Source of the DNA: a virus
Length of the DNA stretch: 64,000 bases
IMG/VR virus record: IMGVR_UViG_3300044710_000064
Location: 1-64,000 of that record
Direction: 5' to 3' (one strand)
Shown: positions 47,919-56,760 of the stretch, piece after piece
Layout of the letters: every line of letters begins with the position of its first letter
How positions within the stretch are numbered: the stretch's first letter is position 1
Position numbers and translations under genes: made by a program
Notes under the pieces: model-generated
Told to the model about the DNA's origin: nothing
What the model saw: the letters and a program-made list of their open reading frames with translations, nothing else
The model's database searches: none

Positions 47919-48295
47919 TGGCCGACCATCGTCCCCATGACCGTGGTTGAACTAGCGGACCATTTAATACAGCCAGTGAATCGAATCGGCCCGCTCATGA
48001 TGAGAGGATTCCCCGCAGTTCCGACCGCTGGGATGGTGGTCGCGTTCAGGAGCTTGAATGGCGTTGCTTGGCAGTCCTGGATTGTCACGGTATGCACAGA
48101 TGAATCCGTGTTTGAGATCACGATATTGTTCGTCGTGACGGAGCGATTCAGGTTCGGGAAGCTTGCGCCTTGATCTGGTGTCGGGATAGTAAGTGTCGGC
48201 GGTAATGCTGTACCCGCTACGGTCCAGCCGACGATTCCGGACAGGCTCGAAGCGATAAGGCTGCCGAGGATGAGAATCGATATAACCTTCAGCAT
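47915..48295 (-). CDS. Exported or membrane-anchored beta protein
   Basis: 126 residues from ATG 48295. A hydrophobic N-terminal segment (MLKVISILILGSLIASSLSG) acts as a signal or anchor, followed by beta-rich sequence (VHTVTIQDCQATPFKLLNAT). Its place among head genes is unexpected for an exported protein. Confidence 0.5.
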   Translation of the reverse strand: MLKVISILILGSLIASSLSGIVGWTVAGTALPPTLTIPTPDQGASFPNLNRSVTTNNIVISNTDSSVHTVTIQDCQATPFKLLNATTIPAVGTAGNPLIMSGPIRFTGCIKWSASSTTVMGTMVGQ

Positions 48296-48305
48296 CGCTC
48301 CCTCA

Positions 48306-48776
48306 TTAAGTGGTGATGACGCGGTACGCCATGATGCACTTCGCCGTTCCATTTCCTGCGGCGAAGACGGCACTCCCATTGGTGATGTCAATGCCGTCGG
48401 CGAGTGGCGGGGCGAAATTGGCGGTTGGGTCGAGATAGTAAAGGTACGTTCCCGGCGTGGCCTCGGTCACCACGCTAGCCGGCACGGTTGAGGCGAATGG
48501 GGCAATGGAAGTGTTGGTGTGGTACTGAAGATTGACCGTTCCGCCACCCGTGAAAGCCGCCGATCCCGCATACATGATGAATGCGAAGTAGACGGGGATT
48601 ATCGCTTGGCCGGTGGGCGGGGCGGGGAATATCGTAATCGCCGTTGTATGCATCGATTCAAGTTGCGCGGCGGTGAGCGGGAAACTGAGGACCTTGAACG
48701 TTTCCTCGATGTGATAGTTCTGAGGCATGAACGACTTCGCGGGAACCCGCGGACTGTAATCTTTGACGTAGCTCAT
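48306..48776 (-). CDS. Head-region structural protein
   Basis: 156 residues: NYHIEETFKVLSFPLTAAQL, IIPVYFAFIMYAGSAAF, VNLQYHTNTSIAPFASTV. All-beta and conserved-looking, probably a capsid decoration or head fibre component by position. Not identified further. Confidence 0.5.
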   Translation of the reverse strand: MSYVKDYSPRVPAKSFMPQNYHIEETFKVLSFPLTAAQLESMHTTAITIFPAPPTGQAIIPVYFAFIMYAGSAAFTGGGTVNLQYHTNTSIAPFASTVPASVVTEATPGTYLYYLDPTANFAPPLADGIDITNGSAVFAAGNGTAKCIMAYRVITT

Positions 48777-48788
48777 GTGATCTCCTTT

Positions 48789-49058
48789 TTATTTCTTCTT
48801 CCGCTTCGGATGTTCGGGTTCTGGTTCCGGCGGCGCTTCGATGACAGGCGCTATCCGGCGTTGCTCATAGAACTGCCGCATACGGATTCGATTGTTACTC
48901 AGGCTTTGAGGGAGAGGACTTCCGGGTTCGTAAGTCTGCCCCTCCCAGAACAACGCGAGTCGGGTCACGACAAATTCCGGCTTGCCCCAGCGGATGAGTT
49001 TCTCCCACGGGACAAGCGAGTAAGGAATTCGAGTCGGAGTTTGAAGCGCGGTTGCCAT
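48789..49058 (-). CDS. Hypothetical head protein
   Basis: 89 residues with a Pro/Glu/Lys-rich C terminus (PPEPEPEHPKRKKK). Shares one base with the capsid gene stop. Could be a neck or adaptor protein; not recognised. Confidence 0.45.
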   Translation of the reverse strand: MATALQTPTRIPYSLVPWEKLIRWGKPEFVVTRLALFWEGQTYEPGSPLPQSLSNNRIRMRQFYEQRRIAPVIEAPPEPEPEHPKRKKK

Positions 49059-50071
49059 TAGGCGATCACGGAGCCGATGTATCCGCCGAGGTCGGCCGAG
49101 ACTTGCTTGTGGGCATAGGCCGCATCCATCTCAACGCGAGTGGATTCGATCCAGGGCATGTAGAAGGACTTGACACGGGTTCCTTGGGTGCTGGCACCGA
49201 AATATCCGGACCAGGCGAAGGTGTATCCGCATCCGGGTGTCATGATGCCGGGAGCGCTGGGGGTATAGACCAGAAGCATGGCCTTGTTGCCGATGAAGGC
49301 GTTCGTTTCGAGATTGGTCGAAACGCCGGGAGCCTGCGGGGCCTGCTCCACCGAAGTGTTCTGGATGGCATCCATCACTAGAACTTCGTCAAGCTCGAAA
49401 AGTGACGCCATGACAGCCAGTGTTACTTTGGCCGGCTGCGGAGCGGTTTGACCGTACTTTACGCGGTCAACAAAATCTGGATGATCACAGAGAGTGTCAA
49501 ATACCGGGCGCCCGAGAATCATTTTGTTTGGCCGGAAAGTCCCCGTCAATTGAACTGTTCTCTTTAAATTTCTGACGTCAATAATCGGCGTCGATGCAGG
49601 ATCATTCCACTGAAGGACCTGAGTTGAAGACGGACCGCTGGAGACGCCAGTCCAGTTATTTGTCCAGACGGCGCCGAAGAACTTACTTGCCCAATCAACT
49701 TCGCGCGAGATTCGCGCCTGCATCGAAAGAAAAGAAGTAGTTTCAAGATCTGGCTGAAGGACACTATCCGAATTGGCGCGTACCTGATCCGGAATGTCTT
49801 TGTGAAGGCTCCACACGTCGCACAGATAGGACCCGCTGTTATCGAGGTTGTATCCGGAACCCGCAGATTCCGCGCCGGGTGCACGCTTCTTCATTTGGTT
49901 GCGATTGAAGTCGCCGCGGTTATAGGTGTAGTACACGTCCGAAATCTTTTGGACGGGCACGATGGGAAACACGCGCTCAGCCACGAACGCTGAAGCTTCC
50001 TGCAAATACATGTTCGACAGGTTCGTGAGCGGCACATTGACATGGACATCAGAGAGTGTCGGTTGGGGCAT
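49058..50071 (-). CDS. Major capsid protein (HK97-like)
   Basis: 337 residues. NLSNMYLQEASAFVAERVFP, VDWASKFFGAVWTNNW, FRPNKMILGRPVFDTLCDHP and FVDRVKYGQTAPQ are the signatures of a phage major capsid family with the HK97 fold. Gene order protease/scaffold, decoration, capsid agrees. No N-terminal delta domain is apparent, consistent with a separate scaffold. Confidence 0.85.
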   Translation of the reverse strand: MPQPTLSDVHVNVPLTNLSNMYLQEASAFVAERVFPIVPVQKISDVYYTYNRGDFNRNQMKKRAPGAESAGSGYNLDNSGSYLCDVWSLHKDIPDQVRANSDSVLQPDLETTSFLSMQARISREVDWASKFFGAVWTNNWTGVSSGPSSTQVLQWNDPASTPIIDVRNLKRTVQLTGTFRPNKMILGRPVFDTLCDHPDFVDRVKYGQTAPQPAKVTLAVMASLFELDEVLVMDAIQNTSVEQAPQAPGVSTNLETNAFIGNKAMLLVYTPSAPGIMTPGCGYTFAWSGYFGASTQGTRVKSFYMPWIESTRVEMDAAYAHKQVSADLGGYIGSVIA

Positions 50072-50111
50072 TGACTAAAGTTCTCCTTGAAATTGATTTG
50101 TGCGCGCTCTA

Positions 50112-50489
50112 TTAGAAGCTCGCGTTCGAACGCAGAATTTCAACAGCGATTACCACGACGGAAGCGGGGTTGCCGTTGGCTTCGAGGGCCTTGGCGACGG
50201 CGGTCCCGGAAGCGTGAAGCTTGAACGTGCTTCCGGTATCGACTTCGAGTAGCGACCCGATGACGACGTTATTCGAGGCTGAGATTGCCGCCTTCGAGAT
50301 GCCGTCATAAGCGTAGGCACCTGCCTGATTCGCTACGGGCTTGTCCTGAAGGATGCCGTCCATGTTAGCCGCGGCAGTCGAAAGGACAAGGTTGCCGGAA
50401 GAGTTGATCGTCACCGCGTAATACTGATTGCTCGACAGATTCGAGTTGGCGGGTGCGGAGCGCAGATGTAGTTCTTGTTCAACAGCCAT
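50112..50489 (-). CDS. Capsid decoration protein (DUF2190-like)
   Basis: 125 residues: QYYAVTINSSGNLVLSTAAA, MDGILQDKPVANQAGAYAYD and GSLLEVDTGSTFKLHASGTA. Small beta-rich protein between scaffold and capsid, as lambda D or DUF2190 decoration proteins are. It would cap the expanded head. Confidence 0.65.
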   Translation of the reverse strand: MAVEQELHLRSAPANSNLSSNQYYAVTINSSGNLVLSTAAANMDGILQDKPVANQAGAYAYDGISKAAISASNNVVIGSLLEVDTGSTFKLHASGTAVAKALEANGNPASVVVIAVEILRSNASF

Positions 50490-50522
50490 GTGAATTGATC
50501 TCCTTGATTAGTGTTTTCGAGC

Positions 50523-51290
50523 CTAGTATTGGGTCTTCATGTAGCTAGTGGTTAATTCTGAACCCAATCCCATTGAGCCCATGCGCTGCGAGAGAGCGGC
50601 AAGATATGCCTTTTTTTGCTTGGAAGCTGACATCATTTCCGGCCGTTCATCAAGATAGGCCTCGTATAGGCCGGGGTTCGCTTTGAGCAATTGAGCGTAT
50701 GCCTCGGCCTTCGAGAGCCTGCCGCCGGAATTCAGCGCCAATGTCTGAGCCTGAAGTTCCATCTTGTCGAGAGCGGAGACTGCTCCTATCGCAACTCCGA
50801 AATTGGCACCCACGGGATTCTTCTCGGATTCAGCAGAGCGTAATTTAAGTAGCTCGGCTTGGACCCTCGTCGCGGAGAAGTCTTTACCGATAAATTCGGC
50901 TGCGAGATTTGGGAAACCAGCGAGGGTGCACAGATTGGCAATGAGTTGCGTCTCAGCCTTCACGGCCTTCTTGGCGTCTTCCTTCTTTTTCTCGTCGTCT
51001 TCGTTGTCTTCGTCATCATCCTCGTCGTCGTCCTCGGGTTCGGTCTTGGTGGCGGCCATGGCCTTCTTTCCCTTCTTGGTCTTCTTCGACTTTTCCTTGC
51101 CGTCCTCTTCGGGTGCCGCGGCTCCGCAATTCGAGCAAAACTTATCAGCCGAGTGCATGGAATCGCCGCACGAGTCGCAGGTCATTGTGTCCCCGTCATC
51201 GGCCCTAATCCCTGTGGCAACTGCTTGTGGTTGGGTAGCGACGGTCGCTCCGGTTACGGCAGCGATCGCCAAGTCATCATTCTTAGGCAT
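50523..51290 (-). CDS. Nested capsid scaffold protein
   Basis: An in-frame ATG at 51290 (residue 312 of the protease gene) is preceded by AAGGAGGGCATT, a near-ideal ribosome binding site. It would yield 255 residues: a zinc ribbon (CDSCGDSMHSADKFCSNCG), a very acidic/basic tract, and a helical C terminus. This is the lambda C/Nu3 arrangement, in which the scaffold shares the protease's C-terminal part. Confidence 0.7.
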   Translation of the reverse strand: MPKNDDLAIAAVTGATVATQPQAVATGIRADDGDTMTCDSCGDSMHSADKFCSNCGAAAPEEDGKEKSKKTKKGKKAMAATKTEPEDDDEDDDEDNEDDEKKKEDAKKAVKAETQLIANLCTLAGFPNLAAEFIGKDFSATRVQAELLKLRSAESEKNPVGANFGVAIGAVSALDKMELQAQTLALNSGGRLSKAEAYAQLLKANPGLYEAYLDERPEMMSASKQKKAYLAALSQRMGSMGLGSELTTSYMKTQY

Positions 51291-52223
51291 AATGCCCTCC
51301 TTGTTTTCTGCGGCGATCGCCGCGGGAAGTTGTGAAACTGATTTAGCTGAAAACATTCCTGAGCCAGGCGCTACCTTCTGGGTGATTGCGTTGAGCGCGT
51401 CTTCGAAGGTTCCGACTTCATCACCTAAGCCGACATCCACCGCGCCTTGGGCGAAGTACACAGCAGCCTCGGTATCGCGGATGGCTTGCGGTTTAACGTT
51501 GCGGTTCCGCGCGACGGCTTCCACGAACATTTCGTATTCGCGGTCTACTTCCGTTTGAGCGTCGGACTTGGCGGTTTTACCCAGCGGTTCATGGGGATTA
51601 CCGTCCACTTTCTTTTTCCCTGCGTGGATATAAGTGAAGGCGAGACCTGCTTTGTCATCCAAGCGCGATTGGTCGACGTGCAGAGCAAAGACCCCGATGG
51701 AACCAAGTGCCCCGGTCCGGGTTACGAACACTTTGTCAGCCGCACTCGCGATGGCATAGGCTGCCGACATGGCTCCGTCGTTTGCGATTGCGTAAATAGG
51801 TTTTTCGCCACGGAGGGAATAGATGAGATCGTTCAAGTCGAACATTCCGTGCGTTTCTCCGCCGGGCGAGTCGACGTCGAGCAATACTCCTCGTACAGTT
51901 GAATCCCCGCACGCATCGCTCACCTGCCGGGAGATTCTTTCGTAGGTGCTGTTTCCGCTCATAGCCCAAAGTCCGCTCGCTTTTTTCATCAGCGTCCCTT
52001 GGATGGGGATAACAGCAATGCCTTCGTCAGTGACTTTGTAGGATTTTCGGTCTGAAGGTTCCGACCAATCCCCCGCCATCAAGCCGAATTCTTTGACATT
52101 CTCTGCATTCCAATCGAGATTGAGCCGGGGCCCAATGCCATGCAGGATGGCTTCGAGCTTTTCCGGACGAATAGCCAGGGGCGTATCGAAGATCCGGGAT
52201 TGCAGATGGGTGAGGAATTTCAT
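50523..52223 (-). CDS. S49 capsid maturation protease (with scaffold domain)
   Basis: 566 residues from ATG 52223 (overlapping the previous stop). SppA/S49 features: VRGVLLDVDSPGGETHG, catalytic Ser153 in NDGAMSAAYAIAS, TGALGSIGVFALHVD, and the partner Lys in HAGKKKVDGNPHEPL (203-205). From about 312 on it is the scaffold with a zinc ribbon (about 345-365) and an acidic run. It should process the scaffold and head proteins during capsid maturation. Confidence 0.85.
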   Translation of the reverse strand: MKFLTHLQSRIFDTPLAIRPEKLEAILHGIGPRLNLDWNAENVKEFGLMAGDWSEPSDRKSYKVTDEGIAVIPIQGTLMKKASGLWAMSGNSTYERISRQVSDACGDSTVRGVLLDVDSPGGETHGMFDLNDLIYSLRGEKPIYAIANDGAMSAAYAIASAADKVFVTRTGALGSIGVFALHVDQSRLDDKAGLAFTYIHAGKKKVDGNPHEPLGKTAKSDAQTEVDREYEMFVEAVARNRNVKPQAIRDTEAAVYFAQGAVDVGLGDEVGTFEDALNAITQKVAPGSGMFSAKSVSQLPAAIAAENKEGIMPKNDDLAIAAVTGATVATQPQAVATGIRADDGDTMTCDSCGDSMHSADKFCSNCGAAAPEEDGKEKSKKTKKGKKAMAATKTEPEDDDEDDDEDNEDDEKKKEDAKKAVKAETQLIANLCTLAGFPNLAAEFIGKDFSATRVQAELLKLRSAESEKNPVGANFGVAIGAVSALDKMELQAQTLALNSGGRLSKAEAYAQLLKANPGLYEAYLDERPEMMSASKQKKAYLAALSQRMGSMGLGSELTTSYMKTQY

Positions 52224-52474
52224 TGAACTCCGATTCCCCGTTGTCGTTCGTGCCAGAGCGGCCATTGATAGCGATGCGTACCCCAAATGACCGTAACTAC
52301 TGGCGGGATATTCAGCTGTTGGCCTTCCGAAGTCCGCTGAATTCGGAGCCCGCAATTGATCTTTCTACTCAAGCGCAATGTCGCCTGAATGTAGATTCGA
52401 GAGTCTATTTCCCATTCGTATCGGGCGATGGCCAGAACGAGGCTAAAGTCCCAAATGTTCAGCACTAGCTTCAT
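52220..52474 (-). CDS. Small protein between portal and protease
   Basis: 84 residues, overlapping the portal stop by 4 bp and the protease start by 4 bp. Beta-rich (RIYIQATLRLSRKINCGLRI; VVTVIWGTHRYQW). Translational coupling on both sides supports it. No family recognised. Confidence 0.5.
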   Translation of the reverse strand: MKLVLNIWDFSLVLAIARYEWEIDSRIYIQATLRLSRKINCGLRIQRTSEGQQLNIPPVVTVIWGTHRYQWPLWHERQRGIGVQ

Positions 52475-54114
52475 TGCGGCCTCTCGGTAATCGGTTCTCC
52501 GTGGATTGAAGGAGCAAGCGCATTGGTCGCCGCTTCTTCTTCGCTGTCCTGTGTGGGAGCGGCAGTAGTCGGAGTCTCGGGCTGAGTCTCGCGGCCGATC
52601 AGCACCTTGTTCGGATCGCTGTCATAGATGGTTCCGAGGTCAGCCGCACGTTGACGCTCTACCGCTTGCTCGTTGTCCACCGTCTCAGGATCAAGACCGG
52701 ATTCTCTGACCACGCGGGCACGGGAAGTAAATCCGCACCGGACGCTTGTTTGTGCTGCCTGGACTTCTTTCAGCGGATCGACCCACTGCCAGCCAGGTGA
52801 GACCCATTCGCAGTTCTCGAAGTCATAGGGATTATCAAAGTAGGCATTTCCGAGTTTCAAGGCTCCCGAGAGCACCGCTTCTTTCATCCACCGCTGTTTT
52901 ACTGGCTCGCAGAATTGATGAACGATGACGTTGTACTGAAACTGCTCGCAGGCCCGCCGGAATTCGAGAAGCCCGGCCCGGATTGAGGAGTAGTTGACGC
53001 CTCCCAGATCCATAGTGACCTGCTCGTAGGTCATGTTTATGCCGGCGGCGAATTTGTGGGCTTGCGTGCTTATGAAGCTTGAGAAGTCCCCCGCCTGGGG
53101 CAACGAGGGAAACGTGATTCCCTCGCCGGGGAATAACTGCTGCATGGTTCCCGGTTCGAGTTTGATTACATTGGTGCCGATATCTTGCTGTGGAACGAAC
53201 GGCGGATTCAGCGGATCTTCCAGGCCGGGCGAAGTTGGATAGTTGGGCGCCGGAGTCATGACCTGATCTTCGGGAGCTGGCTTAGTGATGAACCCGGCGA
53301 ACATGGCAGCTACTTTCTTGCGCACTAACTCGGCGTCAGAATATTGTTCGAGCTCGTAGAGGAGAGCGAGCACGGCGGTCATGTGCGGCTCGCCCCGGAG
53401 TTGTCCGATCCGAAGAGGCTTATAGATGTGGCGGATTTCCTCCGCCGGAATCTCGACATACTGAAGTCCCGACAACGGATAGAACATTGTTTCGCCGGGA
53501 TGCTCTTTATAGAAGTGGTAAGCGACCCTTCTTCCGTCCGAATCGAATTCGATTCCGCACCGGACCATGTTCTTGAAATCGCCGGGGAGAATATTCAGGA
53601 AGACCGGTAACTGCTCGCCTTCCATCAACTGAAGTTGCAGAGGAATGAAGAGCCGATCTTTTGCCGGTCTCAACCGATACCGGCTGAATACTTCGCCACC
53701 TTCGAAGATTTCCCTCGCCGCTAAAGCCTGGAGTCCGTAGAAATCAGATTGTCCCGACCAATCGGCTTGCCTCGTCCATTGCGCCCAGGCCTGTTGGATC
53801 TTGACTCGCACATTCGGATCAGGATGCTGCCAGTGCGGTTGAATTCCCGACCCGATGACATTCGATTCAAACTTGTCAATTGCGCTTCTCGCCCACGGGT
53901 TATTCCGGACCGCATCCCGGCTTCTCGACCGAAGCTGATCGAGGTTTCCCCATAAGAGGGTTGAAGGGCCGAGGCGAGTGGTGTACCAGCCCTGGGCCCT
54001 TCTTCCTGTACCACCAGCGTCGTAAGGGTACGCCGAAGCCCGTCTCTTAAGAATGGGTGGAGGCTCGTGACCCGATTGGCGGTACAACGTCAGAAATGAT
54101 TCGATTTGAGGCAC
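52471..54114 (-). CDS. Portal protein, lambda type
   Basis: 547 residues from a GTG at 54114. RDAVRNNPWARSAIDKFESN, VIGSGIQPHWQ, FEGGEVFSRYR, PLQLQLMEGEQLP and IRHIYKPLRIGQLRGEPHMT are lambda-portal-family blocks. It forms the dodecameric DNA entry ring at one capsid vertex. It lies between gpW-like and protease genes, as in lambda. The C-terminal tail is Glu/Thr/Pro-rich. Confidence 0.9.
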   Translation of the reverse strand: MPQIESFLTLYRQSGHEPPPILKRRASAYPYDAGGTGRRAQGWYTTRLGPSTLLWGNLDQLRSRSRDAVRNNPWARSAIDKFESNVIGSGIQPHWQHPDPNVRVKIQQAWAQWTRQADWSGQSDFYGLQALAAREIFEGGEVFSRYRLRPAKDRLFIPLQLQLMEGEQLPVFLNILPGDFKNMVRCGIEFDSDGRRVAYHFYKEHPGETMFYPLSGLQYVEIPAEEIRHIYKPLRIGQLRGEPHMTAVLALLYELEQYSDAELVRKKVAAMFAGFITKPAPEDQVMTPAPNYPTSPGLEDPLNPPFVPQQDIGTNVIKLEPGTMQQLFPGEGITFPSLPQAGDFSSFISTQAHKFAAGINMTYEQVTMDLGGVNYSSIRAGLLEFRRACEQFQYNVIVHQFCEPVKQRWMKEAVLSGALKLGNAYFDNPYDFENCEWVSPGWQWVDPLKEVQAAQTSVRCGFTSRARVVRESGLDPETVDNEQAVERQRAADLGTIYDSDPNKVLIGRETQPETPTTAAPTQDSEEEAATNALAPSIHGEPITERPQ

Positions 54115-54225
54115 CGGAAAAAGACCGCCTCCGTCCGCAGATCAAGAACGGAGGCGGTAGAGGAGGAAGAATCTTAACCAATGAGGAGCAGCATCGAAAA
54201 CCGTCTGAACAAGATATACTGAACC

Positions 54226-54462
54226 ATGTCTGTGAAGATCACGCGATATTCAAGCCCGGCGGACATGCGCAAAGCCGCACACCGAATTGCCCTTCAGCAA
54301 GAAACGTTTCTATTGGAAATGGCACAAGCCATCAAAGAATGGCGCAAGGAAGAGCCGGAGTCTGAGGCAGCCATGGAGATCGAGGACGCGACAATATCTG
54401 CATTGAAGACTTGCCGGGAGCTGAAAAAAGTCAGCGCTTCCAAATTCACCCGGCTAAAATAA
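54226..54462 (+). CDS. Moron 5: small helical protein
   Basis: 78 residues, mostly helical (ADMRKAAHRIALQQETFLLE; AMEIEDATISALKTCRELKK). TATACT lies 5 nt before the ATG, so this too is probably a promoter-linked leaderless gene opposed to the late operon. The 111-bp gap before it holds only this promoter. It stops 4 bp before the gpW-like gene's stop. Function unknown. Confidence 0.5.
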   Translation: MSVKITRYSSPADMRKAAHRIALQQETFLLEMAQAIKEWRKEEPESEAAMEIEDATISALKTCRELKKVSASKFTRLK

Positions 54463-54466
54463 ACTG

Positions 54467-54679
54467 TCAATTTCCAAAACCTTTATCGGTGTACACTCGA
54501 AGTTGGCGGCAGGGTATCGTGCCATTTGCTGCCGCGACTTCGACAACTGCGAGTGCGCGCGCTTTCAGCAAGTCATCCATGGAGCGATAGGTGACGTCAC
54601 GATTCTGGAAGCGGACTCGCGTTACGCCGGACTTGATGGCCGTGTCGAGGGCATCGATATCAGCTTGTGACCAGGCCAT
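54467..54679 (-). CDS. gpW-like head-tail joining protein
   Basis: 70 residues: WSQADIDALDTAIKSGVTRV, RFQNRDVTYRSMDDLLKARA. This is the compact pattern of lambda gpW-type proteins, which bind under the portal to seal packaged DNA and accept the tail. Position between terminase and portal is exactly that of gpW in lambda. Confidence 0.75.
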   Translation of the reverse strand: MAWSQADIDALDTAIKSGVTRVRFQNRDVTYRSMDDLLKARALAVVEVAAANGTIPCRQLRVYTDKGFGN

Positions 54680-54685
54680 GGTGCG

Positions 54686-54838
54686 TTATTCGGCGTACCG
54701 ATAGAACCGAAAGCATCCCCAGTCATGGGACTTCCAATCTGCGGCTTGATACGAATCGACCTGGTGCCATTTGCGCCAGTCGCGCAGAATCGCGAATCCG
54801 AACCGCCCGAGCCTACAGGGTCCAACCAGGAAAAACAT
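54686..54838 (-). CDS. 50-residue Trp/Arg-rich protein
   Basis: ATG 54838, TAA at 54686-54688. MFFLVGPCRLGRFGFAILRD followed by WRKWHQVDSY and CFRFYRYAE. Aromatic and basic. It fills the terminase-gpW gap, and spacing suits a real gene. No family recognised. Confidence 0.45.
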   Translation of the reverse strand: MFFLVGPCRLGRFGFAILRDWRKWHQVDSYQAADWKSHDWGCFRFYRYAE

Positions 54839-54858
54839 GCTTGCCAAACTCGTGGAAT

Positions 54859-56760
54859 TCAAATCTCAAACCTCGCCCTGATCGGTCGCTGTGGCTGAGC
54901 CTGCCGGGGTGGTGCGGGAGTATTCGCTATCCGAGCCTTCATCGCTTCCGCCCGGCCTTCCAGTTCTCGCCACTGCTCATCTTTGAATCGGTCCAACCCC
55001 ACCACGTAAGCGGCCGCCCGTGCATAGATCCTACAATCGAGCGCTTCGTTACGCGGCCTGGTCTTCTGCCACTCTGGTTTCGGAAAACCCTTCTCGTACC
55101 GGGTCACCAATTGCTCGGCAGTTAGCTGCTGGAAGAACTCGGCGTCGTACGGCGGAAAATGACAGAACCCTGGTGGATAGATCTCGCCCCTGTCCAATTC
55201 CTCGTCGGTCGGCATGCTCAACATCAGCCATCCGTAAAGCTCCGACTTCAGCAATCCTGTAGCGACGGGCCATATCTTTAGACCGTTTGCAATTCGTTTC
55301 CCGCCAATGGTGACGTCCACGGGCTTTGGATGAGCGACAGGTATATTGCCGCGAGGGCGCCCGTCAACCGCGATTGCCCTGCCGCCCTGAGCCCGGACCC
55401 AAGCGTAAACGTCATTCGTGGCATATCCGCTATCAACGGCCATCTTCGCGATAGGAAGTTGCAGGCCAGACTCATGAGGAAAGGTCTCATTGAGCAGGAC
55501 CGCAAGCCTTCGCCAGACCTCCGGCTGTTGAGGATTCCCGTCCAAAACCCTGTAATCGATCGACCATGATTCTTTCCCGCGTCCCCAGGCCACGATCTCG
55601 GCTTGGAGGTAGGTCTTTTGAACGTCCACTCCCGCAGTAAGAAACAAGCCATTCCACGGAACGTTACCCCGTTCATACCGCTCTCGTCGAGCTCTTTCGT
55701 ACAAGAGTTCATCCGCCGGCGCCTCGCCTTTGCCGGTCCAGTTTTCGGCTAGCGACGTATTGACGAAGGTTTGCAGGTCTCCCGGATTGTCCTTCTTTGA
55801 AAGGAAGTCTAGAACGATGTCCCGAAGCATTTTCCAGGGGCTGTAAAGCTCCGAAATCCAGAACCCTGCTACGCCGGCAAAGACCGCTTGGGCTCTCCAC
55901 TCGCACTTCTCTACGGCTGCCCAACGTTCGGCATCGTCCCAGCCGGCATCGCAAAATTCGCAATGATAGAGAGCCGTCGCCGCTCGTTGCTCGAAGCTCA
56001 GGCTTTTGGAATTGTCCCAGCGGACCTGGCTTTCGAACTTCCGCATCAGGGATTGAAACGCCCCGCAATGCGGACACGGCACGAAGCATTCCCGCTGATC
56101 CGATTGTTCGTAGGCCCGATCGATCTCCGACGCCAAGAATGTGGGGGAGCATGTCAGAACTTCCTTCGCCCGGTGACGAAAGGTTGCCAGTCGTTTTCTG
56201 GCAAGGGCCAGCGGGTTGCCTTCCAAGGTCGGTTTGTACTTGTCGATCTCGTCGGCAAACAGAAAACGGATGGCCCGCCTGGCCACGTTCCGCGGCGAGC
56301 CCGTGCCGGCGATCGCCAGCAATCCCCCGGGAAACAACTTCTCCGTAATGGTGCTGTCTGAGCTCCGGGTCTTCGATTCCGAGAAGAGGCCCCGTAAAAC
56401 TGGGGTATCCCGGATCATGGGTGCGATTCGTTCCTTCGAGAAGTCTTTGGCGTCGGTATCCCCCGGCTGCAGGAGAAGCATGGGGCCCGGATCTTGATGG
56501 GCGAAATACCCGATGGCGTTCTCGATTGTGACCGATTTCAGCATCTGGGTGGCTGATTTGATCACCACCCGGCGGACGCGAGGATCCGAAACCGCGTCCA
56601 TGGGTTCCCGCTGAAAGGCTAAGGTCGTCCAAGGTCCTGGTTTGGCAGAGGCTTCCGGGCTCAGATGACGATACCGGTTCGCCCATTCCGACATGGTGAG
56701 AACCGGCGGCGGCGCCCAAAGCCGGCGCAATCGCTGTTCGAGCACTTCCCTGGAGATCAT
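54859..56760 (-). CDS. Terminase large subunit, GpA family
   Basis: 633 residues. N-terminal GpA signature MSEWANRYRHLSPEASAKPG, a deviant Walker A (SATQMLKS, 69-76), LLLQPGDTDAKDFSKERIAP, Walker B FLFADEID (D170, E171), and a zinc-like CPHCG...CEFCDAGW region. The C-terminal half holds the nuclease (KMAVDSGYATNDVYAWV). ATP-driven motor that cuts and packages DNA into the prohead. Overlaps the small subunit gene by 4 bp. Confidence 0.92.
   Translation of the reverse strand: MISREVLEQRLRRLWAPPPVLTMSEWANRYRHLSPEASAKPGPWTTLAFQREPMDAVSDPRVRRVVIKSATQMLKSVTIENAIGYFAHQDPGPMLLLQPGDTDAKDFSKERIAPMIRDTPVLRGLFSESKTRSSDSTITEKLFPGGLLAIAGTGSPRNVARRAIRFLFADEIDKYKPTLEGNPLALARKRLATFRHRAKEVLTCSPTFLASEIDRAYEQSDQRECFVPCPHCGAFQSLMRKFESQVRWDNSKSLSFEQRAATALYHCEFCDAGWDDAERWAAVEKCEWRAQAVFAGVAGFWISELYSPWKMLRDIVLDFLSKKDNPGDLQTFVNTSLAENWTGKGEAPADELLYERARRERYERGNVPWNGLFLTAGVDVQKTYLQAEIVAWGRGKESWSIDYRVLDGNPQQPEVWRRLAVLLNETFPHESGLQLPIAKMAVDSGYATNDVYAWVRAQGGRAIAVDGRPRGNIPVAHPKPVDVTIGGKRIANGLKIWPVATGLLKSELYGWLMLSMPTDEELDRGEIYPPGFCHFPPYDAEFFQQLTAEQLVTRYEKGFPKPEWQKTRPRNEALDCRIYARAAAYVVGLDRFKDEQWRELEGRAEAMKARIANTPAPPRQAQPQRPIRARFEI

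Noticed and set aside
50764-51558. 264-residue plus-strand frame opposite the protease/scaffold
   Set aside because: Ser-rich mirror of the acidic scaffold tract; the minus strand has clear S49 motifs.
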